64,000 nucleotides of DNA from Scleromatobacter humisilvae (GCF_023231945.1 NZ_JAJLJH010000003.1:496001-560000), one strand, 5' to 3'; counted from the first letter of the stretch, positions 41,109 to 50,580 are shown. The notes: generated from the letters alone by a model not told the origin. Numbers and translations are program-made.

Positions 41109-42751
41109 GTGGGTTCGGTGCGGCGAATGGGCCGGACGGCGGCGAGCAGCAGCAGGACGACGACGAGCAGCGCCGTGGCGAGCGCGAGGCGCCAGACGAG
41201 GCGAAAGACGTCGTTGAAGGCGAGCACCGTGGCCTCGCGCGTCATCGATGCCACGAGCGCCGCGCCGCCCTGCTGGGCGCGCAGCGCCGGATCGGCAACG
41301 GTGCACGCGAGCGCTCGCGTCGAGCCCGCGACGCGATTGGCGACCTGGACGTCTCCCGCCGGCATGCGCTCCGCCAGCTCCTGGAAATGGGCCCGGGTCG
41401 CGATGGTCTGGTAGCTGCCCAGCAGCGCCGATCCGACGAGGCCGCCGATGTTCTGCGTCATGCTGAAGACGACGACGAGCGTCACGAAGTAGTCGGCGCC
41501 CAGGCGCATCACCTTGAGGATGCCGTGCGCCATCGTCGGCCCGATGAACAGGCAGGTGCCGAAGCCGATCAGCGACTGGCTCAGGTACAACTGCTCGGGC
41601 CGGGTGAGGTCGTTGGCGCGGCTGTCCATCCACGCGCCGGCGGCGATCGCGAGGCTGGCGACGATGACCTGCCTGGGAATCGCCCGTTCCGACACCGTCA
41701 GCACGCAGGCGACGATGCCCGCGAGCATCGAGACGATGACCCAGCAGAACAAGGTGCGAAGCTGGTCGTTGTCGAGGTTGCCGGCGGTCAGCAGCCCGAC
41801 GGCGCCATAGGTCTGCTCGGCGAGCGCCAGCCGCATCAGGAACGCGATCGCGATGAAGCCCAGGAAATCGCGCGTGCCGATCCAGCCGACCTGGATCAGC
41901 GGCCGTTCGCGCGACGCCTCGATCGCGATGGCGGCCGCGAGCAGCGGGATGGCGATCGCCAGGACGACGCCGAGCCAGGGCGTGTCGGTCCACCACGCCA
42001 GCCTGCCGCGATTGAGGACGCCGCAGATCATCAGCACGGCCGGCAGCAGCAGGGCGACCGTGACGAAGTCCAGCGGCTGGAACAGCTTCGATCGCGGCGT
42101 CGGCGGCAAGGGCAGGAGCGTGATGAGCGTGAGCGTCGTGATGCCCGTCGCCAGCTCGAGGCAATGCTGGCCGAACCAGCCGCCTTCCGACAGCAGGTCC
42201 ACCGGTATCAGCCTGGCCAGGGGCGTGCCGAGCTGGGTCATGCCCAGGCCCGTGACCATGGCGACGGCGCGCGCCTTGGGCGGCACGACCTGCAGCAGGT
42301 AGTAGATGCCCGTCGTGGTCATGCCGCCGGCCACGACGCCGCTGACGAAGCGCACGACGGCCTCGGCGGCGAAGCCCGTCAGGAAGAACTGCGCCGCGGC
42401 GATGGCGATGTAGACGAGCAGCAGCGCGCGCATCACGCCGGGCATGCTGAACTGCGCGCGGGCCTTCACCAGCATCGTGTTGGCGCACGAGTTCGCGGCG
42501 ACGTAGATCGCCGGCAACCAGCTCAGCTCCGCGACGTAGGCCGCATGTTCGCCGGACAGGTTGGGCACGTTGACCGTGACCGTCGCATTGACGAAGGTGG
42601 TCGTGGCGCCGATCCACAGGCCGATCGCGGCGTAGGCCAATCGACGCAGCGGCGGATGCGGCGGCGAGAACGGGCCGCCGGGAAAGCTCGGTCGGTCCTC
42701 GGGCCGGAACTCGTAGCCGCCGTCGGCCAGGGAGGGCGTTGTCGTGGTCAT
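41105..42751 (-). CDS. MFS efflux transporter, DHA2 (EmrB/QacA) family
   Basis: 548 residues, about 14 membrane helices. The N-terminal helix IGLWIGATTTFVNATVTVNVPNL carries the DHA2-type substrate/proton segment, and the WLPAIYVAAN region follows the family pattern. Inner-membrane pump of the tripartite system with the downstream EmrA-like and TolC-like proteins. It starts 45 bp after the PoxB-like gene, suggesting export linked to that enzyme's substrate or product. Confidence 0.92.
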   Translation of the reverse strand: MTTTTPSLADGGYEFRPEDRPSFPGGPFSPPHPPLRRLAYAAIGLWIGATTTFVNATVTVNVPNLSGEHAAYVAELSWLPAIYVAANSCANTMLVKARAQFSMPGVMRALLLVYIAIAAAQFFLTGFAAEAVVRFVSGVVAGGMTTTGIYYLLQVVPPKARAVAMVTGLGMTQLGTPLARLIPVDLLSEGGWFGQHCLELATGITTLTLITLLPLPPTPRSKLFQPLDFVTVALLLPAVLMICGVLNRGRLAWWTDTPWLGVVLAIAIPLLAAAIAIEASRERPLIQVGWIGTRDFLGFIAIAFLMRLALAEQTYGAVGLLTAGNLDNDQLRTLFCWVIVSMLAGIVACVLTVSERAIPRQVIVASLAIAAGAWMDSRANDLTRPEQLYLSQSLIGFGTCLFIGPTMAHGILKVMRLGADYFVTLVVVFSMTQNIGGLVGSALLGSYQTIATRAHFQELAERMPAGDVQVANRVAGSTRALACTVADPALRAQQGGAALVASMTREATVLAFNDVFRLVWRLALATALLVVVLLLLAAVRPIRRTEPT

Positions 42752-42796
42752 CGAGGCGTTCCCCGTCCGCGGCGGGCATGGCGTCCCGCACGGTCC

Positions 42797-44509
42797 TTAG
42801 AGGAAGTTCTCCTTGATCATCTCGAGCACGTCGCCGCCGCGGCCCGCCAGCACGGCTCGGGTGGAATAGAGCGCCATGCCCAGCACCGCCTTGGCCTCGA
42901 TGAAGGGCGGCATCACGAGCTGCTGCGGCTGGACGCGGACGTTGAGCAGCGCGGGCCCGGGTTGTGCGAGCCACGTCTGGATGGCCTCCTCGAGCTCCTC
43001 GCCCTTGTCGACGGTGCGGCCCCACAGGCCCATCGCCGCGGCGACCTTGCCGAAGTCGGGGTTCTTCAGGTCGGTGTAAAGGTCGACCATGCCCTCGGCG
43101 CGCTGCTCGATCTCCACGAAGCCCAGCTTGCGGTTGTCGTAGACGCAGATCTTGATCGGCAGGTCTTCCTGGATCGTCGTCATCAGGTCGCCGAACAGCA
43201 TCGCGATGCCGCCGTCGCCGCACATGCAGATCACCTGGCGTCCGGGCTGGCACTTCTTCATGCCGAGCGCCGCGGGCATCGCGTGGGCCATCGTCCCGTG
43301 CAGCAGGCTGGCGAACAGCCGCCGCTTGCCGTTCATGTCCAGCATGCGGTAGGCCCACACCGTGGGCGTGCCGTCGTCGGACGAGAACAGCGCGTCGTCG
43401 TCGGCGTACTGGTTGATCAGCCTGGTCACGTAGGTGCCGGGAATGCTGCCGTCGCGTCCCGGCACGGCCTTGTCGCGCATCGCCTGGAGGTCGTGCTCGT
43501 ACTTGCGGACCCAGTGGTCGCGGAACGACGTGTCGGAACGCTCCTGCAGCAGCGGCAGCAGCGCGGCCATGGTCGCCTTGATGTCGCCCACGACCCCCAG
43601 GTGCACGGGATGGCGCCGGCCCAGGTGCGTGGGATCGATGTCGACCTGGATGATCTTCGCGTTGTCCGGATAGAACTGGCGCCAGGCGAAGTCCGCGCCC
43701 AGCAGCAGCAAGGTGTCGCAGTCGAGGATCGCGTGATACCCCGCCTCGGTGCCGATGATCCCGGTCATGCCGATGTTGTACGGATTGCCCGGCTCGATGG
43801 CCTCCTTGCCGCGCGACGTGTGCGCGATGGGGCACTTCAGCTTCTCGGCGACCTGCAGGATCTGCGCCAGCGCGCCCTCGCAGCCGGAGCCGCCGTAGAT
43901 CGTGACCTTGCCGCCGGTGTTCAGCAGCGCGGCCATGTCGGCCAGTTCGCCGTCGCTCGGGCGCAGCACGGGCGACGGTGCGTGGAGCGAGAACGGGGTC
44001 TTGTCGTTCGACTGCGCGTGGGAGACGTCGACCGGCACGACCAGCACCGCCACGCCGCGCTTGTTGATGGCCGCCTGGCAGGCCGCGACCGTCTTGCGCC
44101 GGGCCTGGTCGGGCGTCAGGATCGTCTCGCAATACACGCTGCAGCTCTTGTAGATTCCCTGCAGGTCGACTTCCTGGATGAAGTCGAACCCGATCTCCTC
44201 GCGCGTGACCTGGCTGGCGATGAGGATCAGCGGCGCCCGGTTGCGGTTGGCCTCGAACACGCCGTTGATGAAGTGCAGGCTGCCCGGTCCGCAACTGCCC
44301 GCGATGGCGGTGAGCTTGCCGGTCACGAGGGATTCCGACTGGGCCGCGAACGCGCCCGCCTCTTCATGGCGCATGTGCACCCACTCGATCTCGCTCTTGT
44401 CGATCTCGAGGGCGATGCGATTGAGGGTGTCCCCGACGATGCCGTAGCAGCGCCGGACGCCGGCTTCGAACAGAGTCTCGACGATGATCTCGGCGACCGG
44501 TTGGCTCAT
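42797..44509 (-). CDS. PoxB-like thiamine-diphosphate enzyme (pyruvate oxidase family)
   Basis: 570 residues. TPP Glu in RHEEAGAFAAQSESLVTG and TPP motif GDGGIAMLFGDL ... YDN. Same three-domain layout as PoxB but more distant; it ends MIKENFL instead of the PoxB lipid-binding tail, so membrane activation may differ. It could act as pyruvate oxidase/dehydrogenase or on another 2-oxo acid. First gene of the efflux operon, with copy e-minus 117 bp upstream. Divergent from cyoABCD. Confidence 0.88.
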   Translation of the reverse strand: MSQPVAEIIVETLFEAGVRRCYGIVGDTLNRIALEIDKSEIEWVHMRHEEAGAFAAQSESLVTGKLTAIAGSCGPGSLHFINGVFEANRNRAPLILIASQVTREEIGFDFIQEVDLQGIYKSCSVYCETILTPDQARRKTVAACQAAINKRGVAVLVVPVDVSHAQSNDKTPFSLHAPSPVLRPSDGELADMAALLNTGGKVTIYGGSGCEGALAQILQVAEKLKCPIAHTSRGKEAIEPGNPYNIGMTGIIGTEAGYHAILDCDTLLLLGADFAWRQFYPDNAKIIQVDIDPTHLGRRHPVHLGVVGDIKATMAALLPLLQERSDTSFRDHWVRKYEHDLQAMRDKAVPGRDGSIPGTYVTRLINQYADDDALFSSDDGTPTVWAYRMLDMNGKRRLFASLLHGTMAHAMPAALGMKKCQPGRQVICMCGDGGIAMLFGDLMTTIQEDLPIKICVYDNRKLGFVEIEQRAEGMVDLYTDLKNPDFGKVAAAMGLWGRTVDKGEELEEAIQTWLAQPGPALLNVRVQPQQLVMPPFIEAKAVLGMALYSTRAVLAGRGGDVLEMIKENFL

Positions 44510-44599
44510 GGACGCTCTCCTGAAGTTGGGACGGCGGCTGCCTGACGGTGACTTGCGCGGGGACGTCCCGGTCCACGCGCGACGACAGCGCCTCGCCGC

Positions 44600-44645
44600 A
44601 GTCTGCTGACCCGCGGGCAGGCCTCACATCCCCCGGGCGGGGCAC
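44600..44645 (-). promoter_or_regulatory. CCCC/GGGG-element promoter, copy e-minus
   Basis: Minus-strand element GTGCCCCGCCCGGGGGATGT (44626-44645), -10-like CAGACT at 44600-44605. Directs the PoxB-like/efflux operon. Confidence 0.67.
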
Positions 44646-44699
44646 CGGCGCGCGCCGCGCCTGCGGCCCACGCAAGCTTGGCGCAGGGATGCCGCCGCC

Positions 44700-44745
44700 G
44701 TACCCCACGCGGGGGATATCCGGCCCGGCGGCCGGCCCCGAGCAT
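44700..44745 (+). promoter_or_regulatory. CCCC/GGGG-element promoter, copy e-plus
   Basis: Element GTACCCCACGCGGGGGATAT (44700-44719), -10-like GAGCAT at 44740-44745. Directs cyoABCD with a predicted leader of about 100 nt. The 341-bp divergent gap 44510-44850 holds these two copies and nothing else I can name. Confidence 0.65.
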
Positions 44746-44850
44746 GTCGTCCAACAGCCGCCGATCGATGCTCGGCGCGATGCATGGGCGGGGAGCCGAT
44801 CGGCCACCGCGTCTTGTCGGCAACCGTGTTCAGACGTCGAGGGGATTCCG

Positions 44851-45777
44851 ATGGCAACGCAGTGGCAAGCGCGTCTGGCAGGCCTCGTCGGAGCGATGCT
44901 CGGCGCGTTCGCGACGACGGCGCGGGCCACCAGCGTGCTCGACCCCTGGGGGGCCGTGGGCGCATCCGAACTGCAGCTGCTGTACGAGTCGCTGGGCGTG
45001 ATGCTGCTGGTCGTCGTGCCGGTGCTCGTGCTGACGCTCGCGTTCGCCTGGTGGTTCCGCGCGTCCAACAAGCGCGCCACCTACATGCCGGACTGGGAAT
45101 ACAGCGGCAAGATCGAGTTCACGGTCTGGATCATCCCGCTGCTGGTCGTGCTGTTCCTCGCGGCGATCGCCTGGGTCGGCGCGCACGAGCTCGACCCCTA
45201 CAAGCCGATCGCGAGCGCGAACAAGCGCGTGCGCGTCGAGGTCGTGTCGATGGACTGGAAGTGGCTGTTCATCTATCCCGAGCTGGGCGTGGCGAGCGTC
45301 AATGAAATGGCGCTTCCCGTCGACGTGCCGGTGAGCATGGACATCACGTCCGCGACGGTGATGAACGCGATCTTCATCCCCGGCCTGGCCGGGCAGATCT
45401 ACGCGATGAGCGGCATGTGCACGCAGATGTCCGTCATCGCGGCCAGGCCCGGGACCTATCGGGGCCTGGCGACGCAGTTCAGCGGCGAAGGCTTCTCCGA
45501 CATGCACTTCAAGGTGGTCGCGGCGGATCGCGCGGGCTTCGACCAGTGGATCGAGGGCCTGCGCCAGTCCGGGCGTTCTCTCGACAAGGCCGCCTACGAG
45601 CAGCTGATCGCCGCGCATGCCACCGGGAAGACGACGTTCTACTCGTACGCCGAGGACGGCCTGTTCGACTACGCGCTGCAGCGGGGAACGAAGCCCGCCT
45701 CCTCGGTGGTCGCGCGAACGACAGCCCCCGACGTGGGCGCCTGTCAGGACATGACCCTTTCCAATGGAGTCGACTGA
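44851..45777 (+). CDS. cyoA: Cytochrome bo-type ubiquinol oxidase subunit II
   Basis: 308 residues. Two membrane helices (about 47-69 and 92-113) and a periplasmic cupredoxin domain. The segment [18 protein letters not shown] replaces the CuA ligands of cytochrome c oxidases, so electrons come from quinol. CyoA is normally a lipoprotein, but the N-terminal leader here ([14 protein letters not shown]) has no lipobox Cys. First gene of cyoABCD behind promoter copy e-plus. Confidence 0.93.
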   Translation: MATQWQARLAGLVGAMLGAFATTARATSVLDPWGAVGASELQLLYESLGVMLLVVVPVLVLTLAFAWWFRASNKRATYMPDWEYSGKIEFTVWIIPLLVVLFLAAIAWVGAHELDPYKPIASANKRVRVEVVSMDWKWLFIYPELGVASVNEMALPVDVPVSMDITSATVMNAIFIPGLAGQIYAMSGMCTQMSVIAARPGTYRGLATQFSGEGFSDMHFKVVAADRAGFDQWIEGLRQSGRSLDKAAYEQLIAAHATGKTTFYSYAEDGLFDYALQRGTKPASSVVARTTAPDVGACQDMTLSNGVD

Positions 45778-45779
45778 AG

Positions 45780-47750
45780 ATGTTCGGCAAACTCACGCTG
45801 GCGGCGATCCCGTTCGACCAGCCGATCGTGATGGTCACGTGCTCGGTCATCCTGATCGGGATCGCGGGAATCCTCGGGCTGCTGACGTTCCTGGGCCGCT
45901 GGAAGTGGCTGTGGGACGAGTGGCTCACCACCGTCGACCACAAGCGCGTCGGCATCATGTACGTCCTGCTCGCGCTCGTGATGCTGCTGCGCGGCTTCAG
46001 CGACGCGATCATGATGCGCTCGCAGCAGGCGCTGGCGTCCAATGACGGCCGCGGCTTCCTGCCGCCCGAGCACTACGACCAGATCTTCTCCGCGCACGGC
46101 ACCATCATGATCTTCTTCATGGCGATGCCCTTCGTCGTCGGGTTGATGAACTTCGTCGTCCCGCTGCAGATCGGCGCGCGCGACGTCGCCTTCCCGGTGA
46201 TGAACGCGCTGAGCTTCTGGCTCACCGCCGCCGGCGCGCTGCTCGTCAACATCTCGCTGGGCATCGGCGAATTCGCGCGCACGGGCTGGCTCGTCTACCC
46301 GCCGCTGTCCGAACTGGCCTACAGCCCCGGCGTCGGCGTCGACTACTACCTGTGGTCGCTGCAGATCTCGGGGATCGGCACGCTGTTGTCCGGCGTGAAC
46401 CTCGTCACCACCATCATGCGATGCCGCGCGCCCGGCATGACGCTCTCGTTCATGCCGATCTTCACGTGGACCGCGCTGGCAGCCAACATGCTGATCGTCG
46501 CGGCCTTCCCCGTGCTCACGGCCACCTTCGCGATGCTGCTGCTCGACCGCTACGCCGACATGCACTTCTTCACGACCGACGGCGGCGGCAACGCGATGAT
46601 GTTCATCAACCTGATCTGGACCTGGGGCCACCCCGAGGTCTACATCCTCGTCATCCCCGCATTCGGCGTGTTCTCGGAGGTCATCGCGACGTTCTCCGGC
46701 AAGCCGCTGTTCGGCTATCGGTCGATGGTCATCGCGACGATGGGCATCACGATCCTCGCGTTCACGACCTGGCTGCACCACTTCTTCACGATGGGCTCGG
46801 GGGCCGACGTCAACGCCTTCTTCGGGATCACGACCATGGTCATCTCGATTCCCACCGGCGTGAAGATCTTCAACTGGCTGTTCACGATGTACGGCGGCCG
46901 CGTGCGCTTCACGTCGCCGGTGCTGTGGACGATCGGCTTCATGGTCACGTTCACGATCGGCGGCATGACCGGCGTGCTGATGGCCGTGCCGCCCGTCGAC
47001 TTCGTGCTGCACAACAGCCTGTTCCTGGTCGCGCATTTCCACAACGTCGTCATCGGCGGCGTCGTCTTCGGCTGCATCGCGGGGCTGACGTACTGGTTCC
47101 CCAAGGCCTTCGGCTTCACGCTCGACGAGACGCTCGGCAAGGCGGTGTTCTGGTGCTGGTTCGTCGGCTTCTACCTCGCCTTCATGCCCTTGTACGTGCT
47201 GGGATTCCTCGGCATGCCGCGGCGCATCAACCACTACGACGATCCGGCGTGGACGCCGTATCTCTACGTCGCCGTCGCGGGCGCCGCGCTCATCATGCTG
47301 GGCATCTTCCTGCAGATCGTGCAACTGGTCGTCAGCATCCGCACGCGGCACCTGCGGCGCGACCTCACCGGCGACCCCTGGCACGGCCGCACGCTCGAAT
47401 GGGCCACGCCGTCGCCGCCGCCGGTCTACAACTTCGCCGTGCTGCCGGCCGTCAGTGGTGTCGATGCCTACTGGGCCGCGCGTCACGAGGGCCGGCTCGC
47501 GGAACCCGGCGCCATCGAAGACATCGAGATGCCCAAGCCATCGTCGCTCGGCTTCGTCACCGCGTTCTTCGCCGTCGCGGGGGGCTTCGGCATGGTCTGG
47601 CACATCTACTGGCTGGGCGCGGGATCGCTGGTCGCCGCGCTGGCGTACTGGATCTGGCTGTCGTGGGGCGATGACGACGAGACGACGCTGCGCGCGCACG
47701 AGGTCGAGAACATCGAACGCGCCGCGCACCTGCGCACCGCCCGGGCCTGA
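45780..47750 (+). CDS. cyoB: Cytochrome bo-type ubiquinol oxidase subunit I
   Basis: 656 residues, heme-copper oxidase catalytic subunit that pumps protons. Low-spin heme His in [10 protein letters not shown], CuB/cross-link site [12 protein letters not shown], CuB His pair WLHHFFTMG, and heme ligands [10 protein letters not shown]. The N-terminal extension before TTVDHKRVG and the long C-terminal part are typical of CyoB. It starts 2 nt after the cyoA stop. Confidence 0.97.
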   Translation: MFGKLTLAAIPFDQPIVMVTCSVILIGIAGILGLLTFLGRWKWLWDEWLTTVDHKRVGIMYVLLALVMLLRGFSDAIMMRSQQALASNDGRGFLPPEHYDQIFSAHGTIMIFFMAMPFVVGLMNFVVPLQIGARDVAFPVMNALSFWLTAAGALLVNISLGIGEFARTGWLVYPPLSELAYSPGVGVDYYLWSLQISGIGTLLSGVNLVTTIMRCRAPGMTLSFMPIFTWTALAANMLIVAAFPVLTATFAMLLLDRYADMHFFTTDGGGNAMMFINLIWTWGHPEVYILVIPAFGVFSEVIATFSGKPLFGYRSMVIATMGITILAFTTWLHHFFTMGSGADVNAFFGITTMVISIPTGVKIFNWLFTMYGGRVRFTSPVLWTIGFMVTFTIGGMTGVLMAVPPVDFVLHNSLFLVAHFHNVVIGGVVFGCIAGLTYWFPKAFGFTLDETLGKAVFWCWFVGFYLAFMPLYVLGFLGMPRRINHYDDPAWTPYLYVAVAGAALIMLGIFLQIVQLVVSIRTRHLRRDLTGDPWHGRTLEWATPSPPPVYNFAVLPAVSGVDAYWAARHEGRLAEPGAIEDIEMPKPSSLGFVTAFFAVAGGFGMVWHIYWLGAGSLVAALAYWIWLSWGDDDETTLRAHEVENIERAAHLRTARA

Positions 47751-47762
47751 GAGGAACCTTCG

Positions 47763-48377
47763 ATGCAAGCACATGTCGTCCCGAACGGCCGCCACGGCGA
47801 GGAGGCGAGCCATCCGAATCGTCGCGGCATGACCGGCTTCGGGTTCTACCTCTACCTCCTGAGCGACTGCATCCTGTTCGCCACGTTGTTTGCGGCCTTC
47901 GCGGTGCTGCATCGCTCGGTGGCGGACGGGCCCGACGGGCACCAGCTGTTCGGCCTGCGCAATGCGTTCATCGAGACGGCGTGCCTGCTGACCAGCAGCC
48001 TGACCTGCGGACTCGCGATGCTCGCCTGCGATCGCCGGGACGCGCCATCGGCGAAGGGCTTTCTCGCGATCACGTTCGCCCTCGGCGCCGTCTTCCTGGC
48101 GCTCGAGCTGACCGAGTTCCATCGAATGATCGCCGATGGCGCGGGGCCGGATCGCAGCGCGTTCCTGTCGGCCTTCTTCACGCTCGTGAGCACGCACGGC
48201 CTCCACGTCACGGCGGGCCTGGCGTGGATCCTCATCCTGCTGCTGCAGTTGCGCCAGAAGGGCTTCACCGAAGCCATGGTGCGCCGCCTGTTCTGCTTCA
48301 GCCTGTTCTGGCACGTGATCGACGTCGTGTGGATCGGCGTGTTCTCGTTCGTCTACCTGATCGGATCCGCATCATGA
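47763..48377 (+). CDS. cyoC: Cytochrome bo-type ubiquinol oxidase subunit III
   Basis: 204 residues, five membrane helices. GFGFYLYLLSDCILFATLFAAF and the late STHGLHVTAGLAWI are the CyoC signatures. GAGAGGAA precedes the ATG. Its stop overlaps the cyoD start by 4 nt. Confidence 0.95.
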   Translation: MQAHVVPNGRHGEEASHPNRRGMTGFGFYLYLLSDCILFATLFAAFAVLHRSVADGPDGHQLFGLRNAFIETACLLTSSLTCGLAMLACDRRDAPSAKGFLAITFALGAVFLALELTEFHRMIADGAGPDRSAFLSAFFTLVSTHGLHVTAGLAWILILLLQLRQKGFTEAMVRRLFCFSLFWHVIDVVWIGVFSFVYLIGSAS

Positions 48378-48763
48378 CCCAGGTTCCCACCGCCTCCCTC
48401 GAGACCGCCCGCGTCACGCCGGGCACCGAGAACGGCCAGCAGCACGGCTCGCTGCAGGGCTACCTGGTGGGGTATGCCGCCGCCGCCGTGCTCACCATCG
48501 CCGCGTTCGCCGCGGCGCGCACCGCCGCGCTGACGCCGGCCAGCGCGATCGCGGCGATCACCGTGCTCGCGATCGGCCAGATGCTCGTGCACCTGATCTT
48601 CTTCCTGCACATCAGCACGACGCCCAACCAGCGCACCAACATCCTCGCCTTCGCGATCACGATGCTGATCGTGGTGCTGATCGTCGGCGGGTCGCTGTGG
48701 ATCATGTCGCACCTGCAGTCCAACATGATGCCCACGAGCCAGCTGATGCGGATGCAGCGATAG
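48374..48763 (+). CDS. cyoD: Cytochrome bo-type ubiquinol oxidase subunit IV
   Basis: 129 residues, three membrane helices with the conserved QMLVHLIFFLHI segment. Last oxidase subunit in the operon. No cyoE follows; the only heme O synthase gene in view is at 29706-30617. Confidence 0.94.
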   Translation: MTQVPTASLETARVTPGTENGQQHGSLQGYLVGYAAAAVLTIAAFAAARTAALTPASAIAAITVLAIGQMLVHLIFFLHISTTPNQRTNILAFAITMLIVVLIVGGSLWIMSHLQSNMMPTSQLMRMQR

Positions 48764-48789
48764 CCGAAGCGTCCGGGAAGACCGTTCCG

Positions 48790-49650
48790 ATGAAGCACTT
48801 CGACTCCGATGCGGGCGGCAGCATCCCGGCGTCGCGTCTGGCCGCGCTGGTCCTGGCGAGCGGCTTGCGATGCGTGTTCGCGCAATCGGCGCCGGCCGGC
48901 GGCGCGGACAGCGAAGCAGCCGGAGCCGGCGCGCAGAGCGCCGCGGCGCAGGCGCAGAACCCGATCGCCCACGTCATCAGCGTGCCGTTCCAGAACAACA
49001 CGCTGACTCGAACAGGGCCTTGTCGCGGCACGGCCGACACGCTGCTCATCCAGCCGGTCGTCCCGATCCGGATCGACGCCAACTGGAGCGTGATCACCCG
49101 CACCATCGTGCCGGTCGTCCACCTGCCGCGGACAAGCCCGGAGCAGGGCGACGTGACGGGCCTGGGCAACATCGAGCCCCAGTTCTACTTCACGCCGGCG
49201 CACCCCGGCAAGTTCATCTGGGGCGCCGGCGCGCAGGCCTGGTTGCCCACCGCGAGCCAGGATGCGCTGGGCGTCGACAAATGGGGCGGCGGCCCGGCCG
49301 TGGTGGGCCTCGTGATCGACGGCCACTGGGTGGCCGGCGCGCTCCTCAACAACGTCTGGGCCGGGTCGGGCAAGGGCCGGGTCAACCAGATGACGCTCAA
49401 TCCCTTCGCGAACTACAACCTGGCCCAGGGCTGGTACCTCGCGTCGACGCCCGTCATCACCTCGAACTGGGACCGGGCGAGCTCGCAGCGCTGGACCGTG
49501 CCCGTCGGCGGCGGCTTCGGCCGGGTCTTCAAGATCGCGGGCCTGCACGTCAACGCGCGGCTCGAGGCCTTCAGGAACGTGGAGCGCCCGCGCTACGCCG
49601 CCGCGACCGACGTCCAGGCGCAGCTGCAGTTCCTGTTTCCCGAACACTGA
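48790..49650 (+). CDS. Predicted outer-membrane beta-barrel/transporter-like protein
   Basis: 286 residues. A hydrophobic leader (about 15-32, ending VFAQ), an Ala/Gln-rich spacer and a region of alternating beta strands: NWSVITRTIVPVVHLP, IEPQFYFTPAHPGKFIWGAGAQAWLPTA, ending in LQFLFPEH. The pattern resembles the neuromedin-U-like or MetA-pathway barrel group of no known substrate. It follows cyoD by 26 bp on the same strand and may be cotranscribed. Confidence 0.7.
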   Translation: MKHFDSDAGGSIPASRLAALVLASGLRCVFAQSAPAGGADSEAAGAGAQSAAAQAQNPIAHVISVPFQNNTLTRTGPCRGTADTLLIQPVVPIRIDANWSVITRTIVPVVHLPRTSPEQGDVTGLGNIEPQFYFTPAHPGKFIWGAGAQAWLPTASQDALGVDKWGGGPAVVGLVIDGHWVAGALLNNVWAGSGKGRVNQMTLNPFANYNLAQGWYLASTPVITSNWDRASSQRWTVPVGGGFGRVFKIAGLHVNARLEAFRNVERPRYAAATDVQAQLQFLFPEH

Positions 49651-49663
49651 TCGTCGAACGCGC

Positions 49664-50398
49664 TCACGCGTCCGCGGGAGCGAAGCGGGCAACGTCCGCG
49701 TCGACGAATGGGTTGCCGTGATGGATCCGCGGCCGGGGCAGCACCGGCGGCGCCTGCACCTGCGCGAGCGCGGGGGGCCTCCGCGCCGGACCCGGTTGAC
49801 GCAGCATCCCCCGGCGTTCGGCGATCAGGATCGCCTCGGTGCGGCTGTGGACGCCGAGCTTGTCGAAGGCCGACCGGAGATGGGCCTTGACCGTGCCCAC
49901 GGAGATGTCGAGCCGGGAGGCGATGTGCTTGTTGCAGAGACCGTCGGTCAACAACGCCAGCACCTGTCCTTCGCGTTCGGTCAGGGGCTCGGTGGCCAGG
50001 CTCGTGGCGAGCCTCGCGGCGATCGAAGGACTCAGGTGGCACTCGCCGCGGTGGACGGTGCGCACGGCCACGTAGAGCTCCTCGGCGGAGGAGCCGAGCG
50101 GCAGGAAGCCCGCGGCCCCGCGCTTGAGCGCATCGCGGATCTGCCATTCCCTTTCGGCGTTGGCGACGATCGCGACCTTGGTGCCGGCACGATCGAGCTG
50201 CAAGGCATGCATGGCCGCGAGGATCCGGATGCCGTTGTCGAAGTCGGTGACGACCACATCGCAGGACAGGAGTGCCGGGTCGTCCTGCGAAGTGGCCTGG
50301 ACTCGCATGTCGTCGCATTCGGCGAAGGCGGCCGTCAGGCCGGTGCGACACACATAGTCGTCATGGACGACGAACACTTGGATGGGTCGGTTGGACAT
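49664..50398 (-). CDS. NarL/FixJ-family response regulator (LuxR-type output)
   Basis: 244 residues. The receiver domain is somewhat degenerate: acidic pocket HDD (12-14), phospho-acceptor Asp52 in VVVTDFDNG, and Leu-Gly where the conserved Lys-Pro is usual (GFLPLGSS). LuxR-type HTH about 140-205 (LTEREGQVLALLTDGLCNKHIASRLDIS), followed by a Pro-rich tail. Its own promoter carries element copy f-minus, so it is the leading candidate for the protein that binds the CCCC/GGGG element, possibly autoregulated. No cognate kinase is adjacent; candidate kinases lie elsewhere in the window. Confidence 0.9.
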   Translation of the reverse strand: MSNRPIQVFVVHDDYVCRTGLTAAFAECDDMRVQATSQDDPALLSCDVVVTDFDNGIRILAAMHALQLDRAGTKVAIVANAEREWQIRDALKRGAAGFLPLGSSAEELYVAVRTVHRGECHLSPSIAARLATSLATEPLTEREGQVLALLTDGLCNKHIASRLDISVGTVKAHLRSAFDKLGVHSRTEAILIAERRGMLRQPGPARRPPALAQVQAPPVLPRPRIHHGNPFVDADVARFAPADA

Positions 50399-50456
50399 CG
50401 AACGGTTCTCCTGGCTCGGTTCGGGCAGTCAGCGGCGTGACCGCAGGCCTTGTCTC

Positions 50457-50502
50457 ACTATCGGACTCGACGCGGTCGGGCTCCATCCCCCGCATGGGGC
50501 AT
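50457..50502 (-). promoter_or_regulatory. CCCC/GGGG-element promoter, copy f-minus
   Basis: Minus-strand element ATGCCCCATGCGGGGGATGG (50483-50502), -10-like GATAGT at 50457-50462. Directs the NarL-family regulator with a leader of about 50 nt. Confidence 0.68.
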
Positions 50503-50560
50503 ACGTCGACCATCTCCTTTTGGCCGACTCGGGGCCGTGCCTTTCGCCTGGCGAGGCGCA

Positions 50561-50580
50561 GGCGCCTCACCGGGGGATGC
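50561..50580 (+). promoter_or_regulatory. Degenerate CCCC/GGGG element, copy f-plus
   Basis: GGCGCCTCACCGGGGGATGC keeps only the right half of the consensus and has no clear -10 block at the expected distance. It points to the OmpR-type regulator gene about 365 bp away. The rest of the 547-bp gap 50399-50945 contains an AT-richer stretch (50755-50800) that may hold an ordinary promoter, but I cannot define one. Confidence 0.3.

Noticed and set aside
49801-49815. Further copy of the CCCC/GGGG element (GCATCCCCC)
   Set aside because: It lies inside the coding sequence of the NarL-type regulator (ERRGML), lacks the other half of the motif and has no -10 block.
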